DNA from: Candidatus Doudnabacteria bacterium
Lineage (GTDB): Bacteria > Patescibacteriota > Doudnabacteria > UBA920
Length of the DNA stretch: 8,969 bases
Reading direction: 5' to 3'
Assembly: GCA_903913365.1 (NCBI GenBank)
Contig: CAIWKW010000213.1
Span: 1 to 8,969 of the forward strand
The notes beneath the pieces are model-generated. The model did no database searches, was not told where the DNA came from, and worked only from the letters and a program-made list of their open reading frames with translations. The position numbers were made by a program, and so were the translations under genes. This document shows positions 1 to 6,146 of the stretch, piece after piece (position 1 is the first letter of the stretch; every line of letters starts with the position of its first letter).

Positions 1-30
1 ACTTTACTCCGGGCCCTGGGGCTGGAAATT

Positions 31-72
31 TTGAGTTGAAACAAATTTAGTATTTGTAAACTTTCAACTTAA
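31..72. repeat. AT-rich imperfect hairpin before the first terminator
   Basis: The arm at 31-46 (TTGAGTTGAAA then CAAAT) pairs with 52-72 (ATTTG, a 5-nt bulge, then TTTCAACTTAA), leaving a 5-nt loop TTAGT at 47-51. One position is a G/A mismatch. It lies where the upstream transcription unit ends, 5 nt before the GC-rich terminator stem. All three forward frames close between 32 and 50, so the upstream gene, if one enters the window, ends inside the left arm and cannot be assigned. In style it resembles the hairpins that fill spacers further along. Confidence 0.5.
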
Positions 73-77
73 GCCTT

Positions 78-100
78 CCCGCCCGAGGGGCGGGTTTTTT
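78..100 (+). terminator. Intrinsic terminator of the upstream unit
   Basis: A perfect 7-bp GC-only stem, CCCGCCC (78-84) and GGGCGGG (88-94), encloses a 3-nt loop GAG and is followed by six T residues (95-100) and further T-rich sequence. This is a canonical factor-independent terminator on the + strand, closing whatever unit lies to the left of the window. Confidence 0.9.
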
Positions 101-171
101 GTTTGTCTTTAGCCAAAAGTCGGCTAAGGGCAAGCATGCGCAATGAGAGAATAAAAGCCATAGGAGGCTAT

Positions 172-423
172 ATGACCGAACGACAAAGAATTTTGGAAGC
201 GACAAAGGGGGCCAAACCCGGTTCCGAGGCTCACAGCCTCAGGGCACAGGCGGAAAATGGTTTATTGCGATTTGATTATTGCGCCAAATGCCTGCAGCTT
301 GTACATGCCAGCCTTCAGTGCCAGTGCGGCCGGCCGGCGGTAAGTGTTTCGCCTGAAAAGGCTCCAGTGCGGGGAGATAAGATGAAAGGTTTTTTTATTC
401 AAAGGGGCGTGGAATCCCTCTGA
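172..423 (+). CDS. Small putative zinc-binding protein, unknown function
   Basis: Not a family I recognise. The 83-residue product has a charged N-terminal half rich in Arg, Glu and Ala, then four cysteines at residues 37, 40, 50 and 52 (CAKC, nine residues, CQC). That spacing suits a small zinc ribbon or knuckle. No signal peptide or membrane segment is visible. I chose ATG 172 because AGGAGG lies at 162-167, a full Shine-Dalgarno core, although the 4-nt gap is short. The alternative in-frame ATG at 136 has a weaker AAGGG at 126-130 and would add 12 residues. A TTG at 103 is also open but touches the upstream terminator's T-run. The gene stands alone between two terminators, so it is probably monocistronic. 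Metal binding is an inference from cysteine spacing only. The chance that the frame is spurious is modest given the strong ribosome binding site. Confidence 0.6.
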   Translation: MTERQRILEATKGAKPGSEAHSLRAQAENGLLRFDYCAKCLQLVHASLQCQCGRPAVSVSPEKAPVRGDKMKGFFIQRGVESL

Positions 424-479
424 TTCGGCAATTTTGCGAAAACCTTTGTTTCCAAAAGGCTTATTGGTCTGCGGAAGTC

Positions 480-524
480 GGCGGAAGGAAGCTTTATAAA
501 GCTTCCTTCCGCCCTTGTTATTTT
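480..524 (+). terminator. Perfect 34-bp palindrome, probable terminator
   Basis: Positions 480-513 form an uninterrupted 17+17 palindrome beginning GGCGGAAGGAAGCTTTA, centred between 496 and 497. As RNA it would make a hairpin of about 15 bp with a tiny loop. It is followed by CTTGTTATTTT, a moderately T-rich tail, so termination of the gene at 172-423 is likely. The tail overlaps the -35 element of the next promoter. Because the palindrome is perfect it could also act on the opposite strand or bind a dimeric protein. Confidence 0.65.
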
Positions 525-543
525 CGGATTTTTATGATATGAT
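515..543 (+). promoter_or_regulatory. Sigma70-type promoter of the regulator-exporter operon
   Basis: The -35 candidate TTGTTA (515-520, 4 of 6 consensus) and the -10 candidate TATGAT (538-543, 5 of 6) are separated by exactly 17 nt. Transcription would start near 550, giving a leader of about 20 nt before ATG 571. No Shine-Dalgarno sequence is visible in that leader. A second TATGAT at 533-538 has a spacer of only 12 nt and is unlikely to be the -10. Confidence 0.6.
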
Positions 544-563
544 AAGTATGTAATATCATACTT
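533..563. promoter_or_regulatory. Operator-like inverted repeats over the -10 and start site
   Basis: TATGATAT (533-540) and ATATCATA (553-560) are perfect inverted 8-mers whose centres are 20 bp apart, close to two helical turns. An overlapping pair, AAGTATG (544-550) and CATACTT (557-563), shares most of the right arm. The whole cluster covers the -10 box and probable start site, where a bound dimer or tetramer would block initiation. The next gene encodes an AbrB-type DNA-binding protein, so autorepression is the simplest reading. That link is inference. Confidence 0.55.
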
Positions 564-570
564 TAATTAA

Positions 571-891
571 ATGATTATGAAATCACAGGTGCAAAGCAAG
601 ATCCATAAAAAATTTTTACACCAGGATAAGTTTTACGGTGTAACCACAATCGGGGCCAGAGGCCAATTGGTTATTCCGGCTTTGGCCAGAAAAGAACTGG
701 GACTTAGCCCTGGAGATCAGCTTGTGGTAATGGGTAAATTCGGCAAACTGCTTGGACTGATGAAGACCGAAGCCATGGCCAGTTTTGTGGAAACCATGAT
801 GGACAATTTAGCCGGCACAGGCATGGAGGTTCACGCGAAAAAGCATTTTGACAAAATGTTTAAAAATTTAAAAGGAATTAATAAAGTTTAA
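571..891 (+). CDS. AbrB/SpoVT/MazE-family transition-state regulator
   Basis: A 106-residue DNA-binding protein. Residues ~21-66 match the swapped-hairpin AbrB fold: VTTIGARGQLVIPALARKEL followed by GLSPGDQLVVMG, the hallmark order of a beta strand, the G-Q-[LV]-V-I-P turn, a helix carrying R-K-E-L-G, and a loop P-G-D. Family members bind DNA as dimers or tetramers, as AbrB-type repressors or MazE antitoxins. Residues 67-106 form a Met-, Lys- and Phe-rich tail of unknown role, perhaps a sensor or oligomerisation helix. No toxin gene adjoins it, which argues against a MazE antitoxin. Only 22 nt separate it from the adaptor gene, so it should be co-transcribed with the exporter. The ATG at 571 lacks a Shine-Dalgarno sequence. 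ATG 577 is an alternative two codons in. Regulation of its own promoter is inferred from the operator-like repeat just upstream. Confidence 0.88.
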   Translation: MIMKSQVQSKIHKKFLHQDKFYGVTTIGARGQLVIPALARKELGLSPGDQLVVMGKFGKLLGLMKTEAMASFVETMMDNLAGTGMEVHAKKHFDKMFKNLKGINKV

Positions 892-913
892 CTATAAATC
901 AACAGGAGTATAT

Positions 914-2476
914 ATGAATATCAAAGGATTTTTTACAAAGAAAAAGATAATTTGGACTATAATTATAGTATTGATACTGGGCGGCATTGGTTACGAAATT
1001 TTTAAACCAAAAAGCAACAGCGCCAACATTCAAACGGATACCGTGAAAAAACAGAATTTACAGCTTACAGTGCTCAGCACCGGCCAGGTTGTTTCCAGCA
1101 CCGATTTGGATTTGAGTTTTAAAACCGGCGGCGTGGTGCAAAAAGTAAATGTCACGGAAGGGGATAAAGTTAAAACTGGTGCAGTTTTGGCGATTTTGGA
1201 TCAAAAAGACGCTTTGGCAAGTTTGACTTCTGCCCAAGGGTCTCTGGCCCAGGCTCAAGCCAACTATCAGAAAGTTTTAGCCGGTTCTTCCAGCCAACAA
1301 GTTAGTATAGCTCAAAAGGCTGTGGAAGCGGCACAAGTTAGCTTGGACACGGCCACCACCAGTTTGCAAAATACCAAAGCCCAGCAGGCCACAGCAGTAT
1401 CCAACGCGTATTCGTCTTTGCTTAATTCCACCATTACCGCGGTACCGGCCCAGACAAATTCCGGATCGGCTGTACTTAGCGTGAGCGGCACATATGTTGG
1501 CACAACTCAGGGGGTTTACAATATTAGTATTTATTCAACCGGCAGCGGTTTGATGTTTAAAACCACGGGTCTGGAAAATGTAAGCGGAAATGTAAAATCT
1601 TCTCCGGTTCCTTTGGGAACAAACGGCTTGTATCTTCAATTTACCGGGACTCCTGGAGCCAGCGATATTTGGACAATTTCCATTCCGAATAATTTAGTGC
1701 CGAGTTATGTTGTGAATTATAATGCGTATCAGGCAGCTATAAAAAATCAGCAGACAGCAACAGACGCGGCCCAGGCCCAGGTCGCAAGCGCTCAGGCCGC
1801 ATTGGCCCAAGCTCAGGCTAATTTGGATTTACAGACCGCCCAGGCTCGCCCCGCGGATGTTGCGGTTGCCCAGGCTCAAATTTTAAGCGCCCAAGGCCAG
1901 GTGCAATCAGCGCAGGCGGCTTTGTCCAACGCCATAATTACAGCACCGGCAGACGGAACCATTACCTCGGTTGATATTAAAGTCGGCGAGCTTGCAACTG
2001 CAATGAAAGAAGCGGTAATACTTCAGGACGTCAGCAGTTTGCATGTGGAGGCCGATGTCAGCGAAGCCAACATTGCCAATTTGCAGACCGGACAAAGCGT
2101 TGATGTTACTTTTGACGCGCTGGGTCCGGATCGTCATTTTCAAGGAAACGTTCAAACAGTCAATCCGGGTGCCACAGTGGTTTCCGGCGTGGTGGATTAT
2201 TTGGTTAAGGCCAGTTTGCCGAACATCCCGGAAATAAAGCCAGGCATGACGGCCAACATGACTATTATGGTTGCTCAGAAAAATAATGTTTTGGCCGTTC
2301 CCCAGCAGGCGGTTATTAATCAAAATAATTCGCAATTTGTCAGAGTTGTGGACGATATTAAAAAGAAAACTTATCATCAGGTTGAAGTAAAAACCGGTCT
2401 TTTGGCCGACGGCGGCTTGGTGGAAATAGTTTCCGGCCTGTCCGAAGGGCAAACCGTGGTCACGTTTATTAAATAG
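914..2476 (+). CDS. HlyD/MacA/YknX-like ABC-exporter adaptor with an inserted domain
   Basis: This 520-residue membrane-anchored adaptor would dock on the ABC permease and extend outside the membrane. Domains in order: short basic N-terminus; TM helix ~12-29; first lipoyl half ~58-97 (TGGVVQKVNVTEGDKVKTG, LAILD); coiled-coil helix ~98-165 with AQAQAN repeats; a beta-rich Ser/Thr/Gly insertion ~172-262 (DNA 1427-1699); returning helix ~265-340, again with AQAQ repeats; second lipoyl half ~341-375 (ITAPADGTITSVDIKVGE); beta-barrel ~376-455; and a membrane-proximal region ~457-520 (LAVPQQAV, VKTGL, VEIVSGLSEGQTVV). There is no lipobox; it is anchored by the TM helix. AGGAG at 904-908 lies 5 nt before ATG 914, a good ribosome binding site. 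As I recall, the usual family length is about 370-400 residues, and the insertion explains most of the excess. It sits between the AbrB-type regulator and the ATPase. No TolC-like partner is present. The substrate is unknown. Confidence 0.93.
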   Translation: MNIKGFFTKKKIIWTIIIVLILGGIGYEIFKPKSNSANIQTDTVKKQNLQLTVLSTGQVVSSTDLDLSFKTGGVVQKVNVTEGDKVKTGAVLAILDQKDALASLTSAQGSLAQAQANYQKVLAGSSSQQVSIAQKAVEAAQVSLDTATTSLQNTKAQQATAVSNAYSSLLNSTITAVPAQTNSGSAVLSVSGTYVGTTQGVYNISIYSTGSGLMFKTTGLENVSGNVKSSPVPLGTNGLYLQFTGTPGASDIWTISIPNNLVPSYVVNYNAYQAAIKNQQTATDAAQAQVASAQAALAQAQANLDLQTAQARPADVAVAQAQILSAQGQVQSAQAALSNAIITAPADGTITSVDIKVGELATAMKEAVILQDVSSLHVEADVSEANIANLQTGQSVDVTFDALGPDRHFQGNVQTVNPGATVVSGVVDYLVKASLPNIPEIKPGMTANMTIMVAQKNNVLAVPQQAVINQNNSQFVRVVDDIKKKTYHQVEVKTGLLADGGLVEIVSGLSEGQTVVTFIK

Positions 2477-2483
2477 TAATTAT

Positions 2484-2557
2484 TCACTAATCACAAATAC
2501 TGGCAAATACTGCAAATGGCTGCAGCCTGATTTGTCCCTATTTGTGTCAATTAGTGA
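2484..2557. repeat. Spacer-filling hairpin between adaptor and ATPase genes
   Basis: TCACTAAT (2484-2491) pairs with ATTAGTGA (2550-2557), and CACAAATA (2492-2499) with TATTTGTG (2539-2546), with one 3-nt bulge (2547-2549). Further in, GGCAAAT (2502-2508) pairs with ATTTG and CC at 2530-2537. The left side also contains the direct repeat CAAATACTG twice (2494-2502 and 2504-2512). The structure starts 7 nt after the adaptor stop and ends 3 nt before the GTG at 2561. It lacks a T-run, so it is not a normal terminator. Confidence 0.75.
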
Positions 2558-2569
2558 TTTGTGGATAAT

Positions 2570-3286
2570 ATGAATTTAATCAAAGTACAAAACCTAAAAA
2601 AAGATTATGCCAACGAAGGAGTCATTACTTCCGTTCTTCATGGGCTAAATTTTTCCATTGACCAGGGAGAATTTGTGGCAATTATGGGTCCTTCGGGCAG
2701 CGGTAAATCTACCCTGATGCATATTTTAAGTTTTTTGGATCGCCCCACAGGAGGCCTTTACGAATTTGAAGACCGTGATACCAAAGATTTTAGCGATGAC
2801 TATTTGGCCGAACTTCGGAATGAACGGGTTGGGTTTGTTTTTCAATCCTTTAACCTTTTGGCCCGCACTACAGTGTTTGACAACGTAAAATTGCCTTTGC
2901 TTTACAGCAAAAAAGACAATCAGGATGAGCTGGTAAAAAAGGCTTTGGAATCGGTTGGTCTTTCCCATCGCCTGGAATATTACACGAATCAAATTTCCGG
3001 CGGGGAGAAGCAGCGCGTGGCCATTGCCCGAGCTTTGGTTTGCGATCCGGCGGTAATTTTTGCCGACGAGCCCACGGGAAACCTTGATTCCAAATCCGGC
3101 AACAGTGTTATGGAAATTCTGCAAAAATTAAACGATGAAGGTCACACCATAATTCTGGTAACGCACGAAATGGACACTGCCAACCACGCCAAGCGCATTA
3201 TTCGGATTAAAGACGGAAATATAGTTGCGGACGAACCGGTCATAAAGCGTACAATCGCCTCGGACGGGAAAGAGTTAATAAAGTAA
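2570..3286 (+). CDS. LolD/MacB/YknY-type ABC transporter ATPase
   Basis: A 238-residue cytoplasmic ATPase that would power the exporter with the two downstream permeases. All motifs are intact, counted from ATG 2570: Walker A GPSGSGKST (40-48), Q-loop FQSFNLL with Gln 92, signature ISGGEKQRVAIARAL (142-156, Ile replacing the usual Leu), Walker B AVIFADE with Asp 166 and Glu 167, D-loop GNLD, and switch His 199 in VTHE. The length is normal for a stand-alone LolD/YknY subunit. I prefer ATG 2570 because the product then begins MNLIKVQNLKKDY, as family members do. A GTG at 2561 would add three residues. Neither start has a Shine-Dalgarno sequence, and a hairpin ends only 3 nt before the GTG, so translation may depend on coupling to the adaptor gene. 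Unlike MacB itself, the ATPase and permease are separate polypeptides here. Confidence 0.95.
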   Translation: MNLIKVQNLKKDYANEGVITSVLHGLNFSIDQGEFVAIMGPSGSGKSTLMHILSFLDRPTGGLYEFEDRDTKDFSDDYLAELRNERVGFVFQSFNLLARTTVFDNVKLPLLYSKKDNQDELVKKALESVGLSHRLEYYTNQISGGEKQRVAIARALVCDPAVIFADEPTGNLDSKSGNSVMEILQKLNDEGHTIILVTHEMDTANHAKRIIRIKDGNIVADEPVIKRTIASDGKELIK

Positions 3287-3290
3287 ATTT

Positions 3291-3401
3291 CTAATTATTC
3301 TAATTGATCTAATTTCTAAATAATCTCCAATGTCTAAATTACAAAGTTTAGAAATTGGGATTTAGAAATTATTTAGGTCAATTAGAAATTAGAATAATTA
3401 G
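3291..3401. repeat. Spacer-filling hairpin between ATPase and first permease genes
   Basis: A very long AT-rich structure. CTAATTATTCTAATT (3291-3305) pairs perfectly over 15 bp with 3387-3401. CTAATT (3309-3314) pairs with 3380-3385, CTAAATAAT (3316-3324) with ATTATTTAG (3368-3376), CCAAT (3327-3331) with ATTGG (3354-3358), and CTAAA (3334-3338) with TTTAG (3347-3351). The arms are built from reiterated CTAATT/CTAAAT-like words. It begins 4 nt after the ATPase stop and ends 7 nt before the chosen TTG start. Confidence 0.8.
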
Positions 3402-3408
3402 GTTAATT

Positions 3409-4689
3409 TTGAATTTTTTTAGCACCATAAAACTGGTTATAAAGACTTTATTGGCCCGCAAAGGCAGGTCGTTTTTAACTATTTTGGGTATTGTTATCGG
3501 TGTGGCCGGAGTAATTATTATTATTGCTTTGGGTGCGGGGGCGCAAAGTCTGGTGCTCGGACAGGTTACCAAACTGGGTTCGAATCTTTTAAGCGTTCAG
3601 CCGGGCAAGAGCAATGACAAAGGCCCGCCCGCCCAAGTATTCGGTATTGTGGTTACCACGCTTACGACGGATGACGCGGCAGCTTTGCGTGACAGCACCA
3701 GAGTGCCTCATGTTACAGGAGTTAATGCAATTGTTAGAGGCTCGGCCACGGTGACTTGGGAAAATAAAAATGTGGATACGAATTTTGTTGGAACAGATTA
3801 TAACTATCCGAAAGTGGTTAGTTTTACAATGCAGTCGGGGCAATTTTACAATCAGCAGGAAGACCAGGGAGACGCCAATGTGGTGGTTCTTGGTTCAACG
3901 GTCAGCGATGAACTTTTTGACGGTACGGGAATTAATCCTATCGGGCAGGTAATAAAAGTAAAAAGTTCTTCCCAGAGTTCCCAAAATCAGCCCGGGGGCA
4001 TTCCGCTTAGGGTTATCGGAGTGGTTACTCCCAGAGGAAGTTCATTTTTTCAGGATCAGGATGATCAAATATTTTTACCTTTAGCCATTGGCCAGCAGCA
4101 AGTTTTGGGTATTCACTATTTGCAGGCAATTAATATTAAGGTTGATTCTTCCGAAAATGTGGATCAGACAATTTCCAATGTGAACTTGGTTTTAAATCAA
4201 CAGCACCACATTTTGCCGGGTACGGACGCGGATTTTACGGTTCGCAATATTGCCGATGCAATTAGTATTTTAAGCACCATTACCAACGCTTTAACGCTTT
4301 TTTTAACGGCCATGGCCGCAATTTCTTTGGTGGTGGGAGGCATAGGAATTTTAAATATTATGCTGGCCACAGTGGGCGAGCGCACCAGAGAGATTGGCCT
4401 CCGCAAAGCCATTGGCGCGACAAGAAATGCGATACTTAAACAATTTTTATTTGAAGCGGCCACGGTTACAGGTCTTGGCGGAGTTATCGGGATTGTGGTG
4501 GGAATAATTATTTCCTATTTAGTCTCATTGCTAATGCACTATTTGGGTTATGATTGGGCCTTTGTGGTTTCCGTAACTTCGGTAGTTTTGGCTGTTGGTG
4601 TTTCGGTGTTAACCGGAGTTATCTTTGGTCTTTATCCGGCTTTTAAAGCGGCGAAACTAAATCCTATCGACGCGCTTCGTTATGAATAA
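3409..4689 (+). CDS. MacB/FtsX-family ABC permease, first paralogue
   Basis: A 426-residue inner-membrane permease with MacB topology: TM1 ~21-43 (FLTILGIVIGVAGVIIIIAL), an extracytoplasmic MacB_PCD-like domain ~44-285, then TM2 ~293-318, TM3 ~350-376 and TM4 ~385-410, ending in the family's conserved tail LNPIDALRYE. The cytoplasmic coupling segment GERTREIGLRKAIGATRNAIL (~323-343) should contact the ATPase. I chose TTG 3409 as start because the product then opens with a short amphipathic segment leading to KTLLARKGRSFLTILG, the usual family N-terminus. The frame stays open to a TTG at 3355, but those 18 codons lie wholly inside the right arm of the spacer hairpin. No good Shine-Dalgarno sequence is present (only TAGG near 3398-3401). 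With no ATPase domain of its own it must pair with the upstream ATPase, and perhaps with the second permease as a heterodimer. The substrate is unknown. Confidence 0.9.
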   Translation: MNFFSTIKLVIKTLLARKGRSFLTILGIVIGVAGVIIIIALGAGAQSLVLGQVTKLGSNLLSVQPGKSNDKGPPAQVFGIVVTTLTTDDAAALRDSTRVPHVTGVNAIVRGSATVTWENKNVDTNFVGTDYNYPKVVSFTMQSGQFYNQQEDQGDANVVVLGSTVSDELFDGTGINPIGQVIKVKSSSQSSQNQPGGIPLRVIGVVTPRGSSFFQDQDDQIFLPLAIGQQQVLGIHYLQAINIKVDSSENVDQTISNVNLVLNQQHHILPGTDADFTVRNIADAISILSTITNALTLFLTAMAAISLVVGGIGILNIMLATVGERTREIGLRKAIGATRNAILKQFLFEAATVTGLGGVIGIVVGIIISYLVSLLMHYLGYDWAFVVSVTSVVLAVGVSVLTGVIFGLYPAFKAAKLNPIDALRYE

Positions 4690-4694
4690 TAATA

Positions 4695-4811
4695 GATACC
4701 AATATACCAATGGAACGAATGAAACGAACTAATACTAATGTATTATTCCAAAAGTTGGTTGTCAACTATTAGTTAATTTCGTTAATATTAGTTTATTTGT
4801 ATATTAGTATC
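4695..4811. repeat. Spacer-filling imperfect hairpin between the two permease genes
   Basis: GATACCAATATACCAAT (4695-4711) pairs at 15 of 17 positions with 4795-4811. Inside, 4712-4740 (with ACGAATG, AACGAAC and TAATACTAATG words) is loosely complementary to 4768-4794. It begins 5 nt after the first permease stop and ends 17 nt before the next ATG. It is less regular than the other two spacer hairpins but has the same size, base composition and placement. Confidence 0.6.
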
Positions 4812-4828
4812 GCGTATTAGTACACTCT

Positions 4829-6079
4829 ATGTTTAACGCATTCAAACAATCCGTAAAAGCATTGTCCGCCAATCCGGCTCGAACGGTCTTAACGACCTTG
4901 GGGATTGTTATTGGTATTTCCACCGTAATTTTGGTTTTGTCCGCCGGCGAGGGATTCCGCAGCCTAATTAATGCCCAGGTAGGAGCCTTAGGTTCCAATA
5001 CGCTGTTTATTCAGACCAAAATTCCGCCAACCACAAAAAACAGGGCAGCTAATTCGTCCCAGGCTTCCGGATCTTTTTCCGGAGTGACCATTACCACTTT
5101 AAAACAGCGCGACTTGGATGATGTGAAAAAACTTTCCAACGTGGTAAACGATTACGGCATGGTTACAGGTATGGCTGTGGCAAGTTATCGAAATAATGAG
5201 AAAAGCGTAATTTATTACGGTTCTTCCGCTGCCCGTTTTCAAATCGACCAACATACTTTAAAGGAAGGGCGTTTTTATACTCAAGCGGAAGATACCGGAG
5301 CGGATCAGGTGATGATTTTGGGCAGCAATTTGGCAACCGATTTGTTCGTTCAAGATGACCCGGTGGGAAAATTAATCAGGTTGGGAAATTTGAATTTTCA
5401 GATTATAGGTGTTTATAATTCACAGGGTTTTGCCGGAGGCGGAACAGCCGACGACAGCGCTTATATACCGCTGGCCACGGCGCAGAAAAAAATGCTCGGC
5501 ATAGACCATTTAACCATTGCCGTAATTCAAATGCAAAATACCAATTTGGGAGATTCAACAGCCGCGGCCATAACATCTTTGCTTGAGCGGAATCACAATA
5601 TTACCGATCCGGCAAAGGATGATTTTTCCGTTCAAACACAGGCTCAGGCCCTTGATACTTTTAACACAATTTTTAACGGTATTACTATTTTGCTGATTGC
5701 AATTGCCGCTATTTCTTTGGTGGTCGGCGGGGTGGGTATTATGAATATAATGTATGTTGTGGTAACCGAGCGCACCGCGGAAATTGGGCTAAAAAAGGCT
5801 TTGGGTGCAAAAAACTCCGACGTTTTAAGCGAATTTTTGGTGGAGTCAATCTTGGTAACCATTATTGGGGGCGTTATCGGCATAGTACTAGGCAGTCTAC
5901 TTGGCTGGCTGGTGGCATTTATTGCCACCTCAAGCGGCCTGGAGTGGGCTTTTTCCGTGCCTCTTTACGCGATTGCCTTGGCTTTTGGTGTATCTGCGGC
6001 AATTGGCATAGGTTTTGGGGTTTTGCCCGCCCGGAGTGCGGCAAAAATGGACCCGATAGAGGCGCTAAGATATGAATAG
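4829..6079 (+). CDS. MacB/FtsX-family ABC permease, second paralogue
   Basis: A 416-residue permease with the same plan as its neighbour: TM1 ~18-38 (TVLTTLGIVIGISTVILVL), an extracytoplasmic MacB_PCD-like domain ~40-275, TM2 ~282-308, TM3 ~336-366, TM4 ~376-400 and the ending MDPIEALRYE. The coupling segment TERTAEIGLKKALGAKNSDVL is close to, but not the same as, the first paralogue's. The two share AAISLVVGG and NIM around TM2 but differ widely in the extracellular domain, where this one carries a Ser/Thr/Asn/Gly-rich loop at ~68-86. That divergence fits a heterodimeric transporter rather than a recent duplication. ATG 4829 has no Shine-Dalgarno sequence; the upstream hairpin ends 17 nt away. 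It is the last gene of the operon, and no clear intrinsic terminator follows before the next promoter. Confidence 0.92.
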   Translation: MFNAFKQSVKALSANPARTVLTTLGIVIGISTVILVLSAGEGFRSLINAQVGALGSNTLFIQTKIPPTTKNRAANSSQASGSFSGVTITTLKQRDLDDVKKLSNVVNDYGMVTGMAVASYRNNEKSVIYYGSSAARFQIDQHTLKEGRFYTQAEDTGADQVMILGSNLATDLFVQDDPVGKLIRLGNLNFQIIGVYNSQGFAGGGTADDSAYIPLATAQKKMLGIDHLTIAVIQMQNTNLGDSTAAAITSLLERNHNITDPAKDDFSVQTQAQALDTFNTIFNGITILLIAIAAISLVVGGVGIMNIMYVVVTERTAEIGLKKALGAKNSDVLSEFLVESILVTIIGGVIGIVLGSLLGWLVAFIATSSGLEWAFSVPLYAIALAFGVSAAIGIGFGVLPARSAAKMDPIEALRYE

Positions 6080-6089
6080 TAATTTTGTT

Positions 6090-6117
6090 TTGTGTAAAAT
6101 TATTTAAGGTGTATAAT
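6090..6117 (+). promoter_or_regulatory. Promoter of the small membrane protein and pilin unit
   Basis: A perfect -10 box TATAAT at 6112-6117 is preceded, at a 16-nt spacing, by TTGTGT (6090-6095, 3 of 6 consensus including the TTG core). Transcription would start near 6124, about 23 nt before ATG 6147. AAGGAG at 6119-6124 lies at the probable start site and is too far from the ATG to be its ribosome binding site. Confidence 0.55.
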
Positions 6118-6146
6118 TAAGGAGTGGCTTAAAGCGCATAAAAATT

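Noticed and set aside
1..50. 3' end of an upstream gene
   Set aside because: All three + frames are open from the edge and close at 32-50 (for example a Gly/Pro-rich frame ending TAG 48-50). Nothing distinguishes the real one, so no CDS is called.
103..171. Upstream extension of the small cysteine protein to a TTG at 103
   Set aside because: It would start 3 nt beyond the T-run of a terminator with no ribosome binding site. AGGAGG at 162-167 supports ATG 172.
571..891. MazE-type antitoxin of a toxin-antitoxin pair
   Set aside because: The DNA-binding fold would fit, but no MazF-like or other toxin gene adjoins it. The next gene, 22 nt away, is an ABC-exporter adaptor.
1907..2452. 181-codon minus-strand open frame inside the adaptor gene
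   Set aside because: It is antisense to a clear HlyD/MacA-like coding region, has no protein family signature and no ribosome binding site. It is a shadow frame.
3355..3408. Eighteen extra codons at the start of the first permease
   Set aside because: These codons are the right arm of the spacer hairpin. Family members begin just before the RKGRSFLTILG segment, which favours TTG 3409.
2477..4828. CRISPR array or terminators in the operon spacers
   Set aside because: The short direct words are not regularly spaced with unique spacers, and none of the hairpins is followed by a T-run, so neither reading holds.
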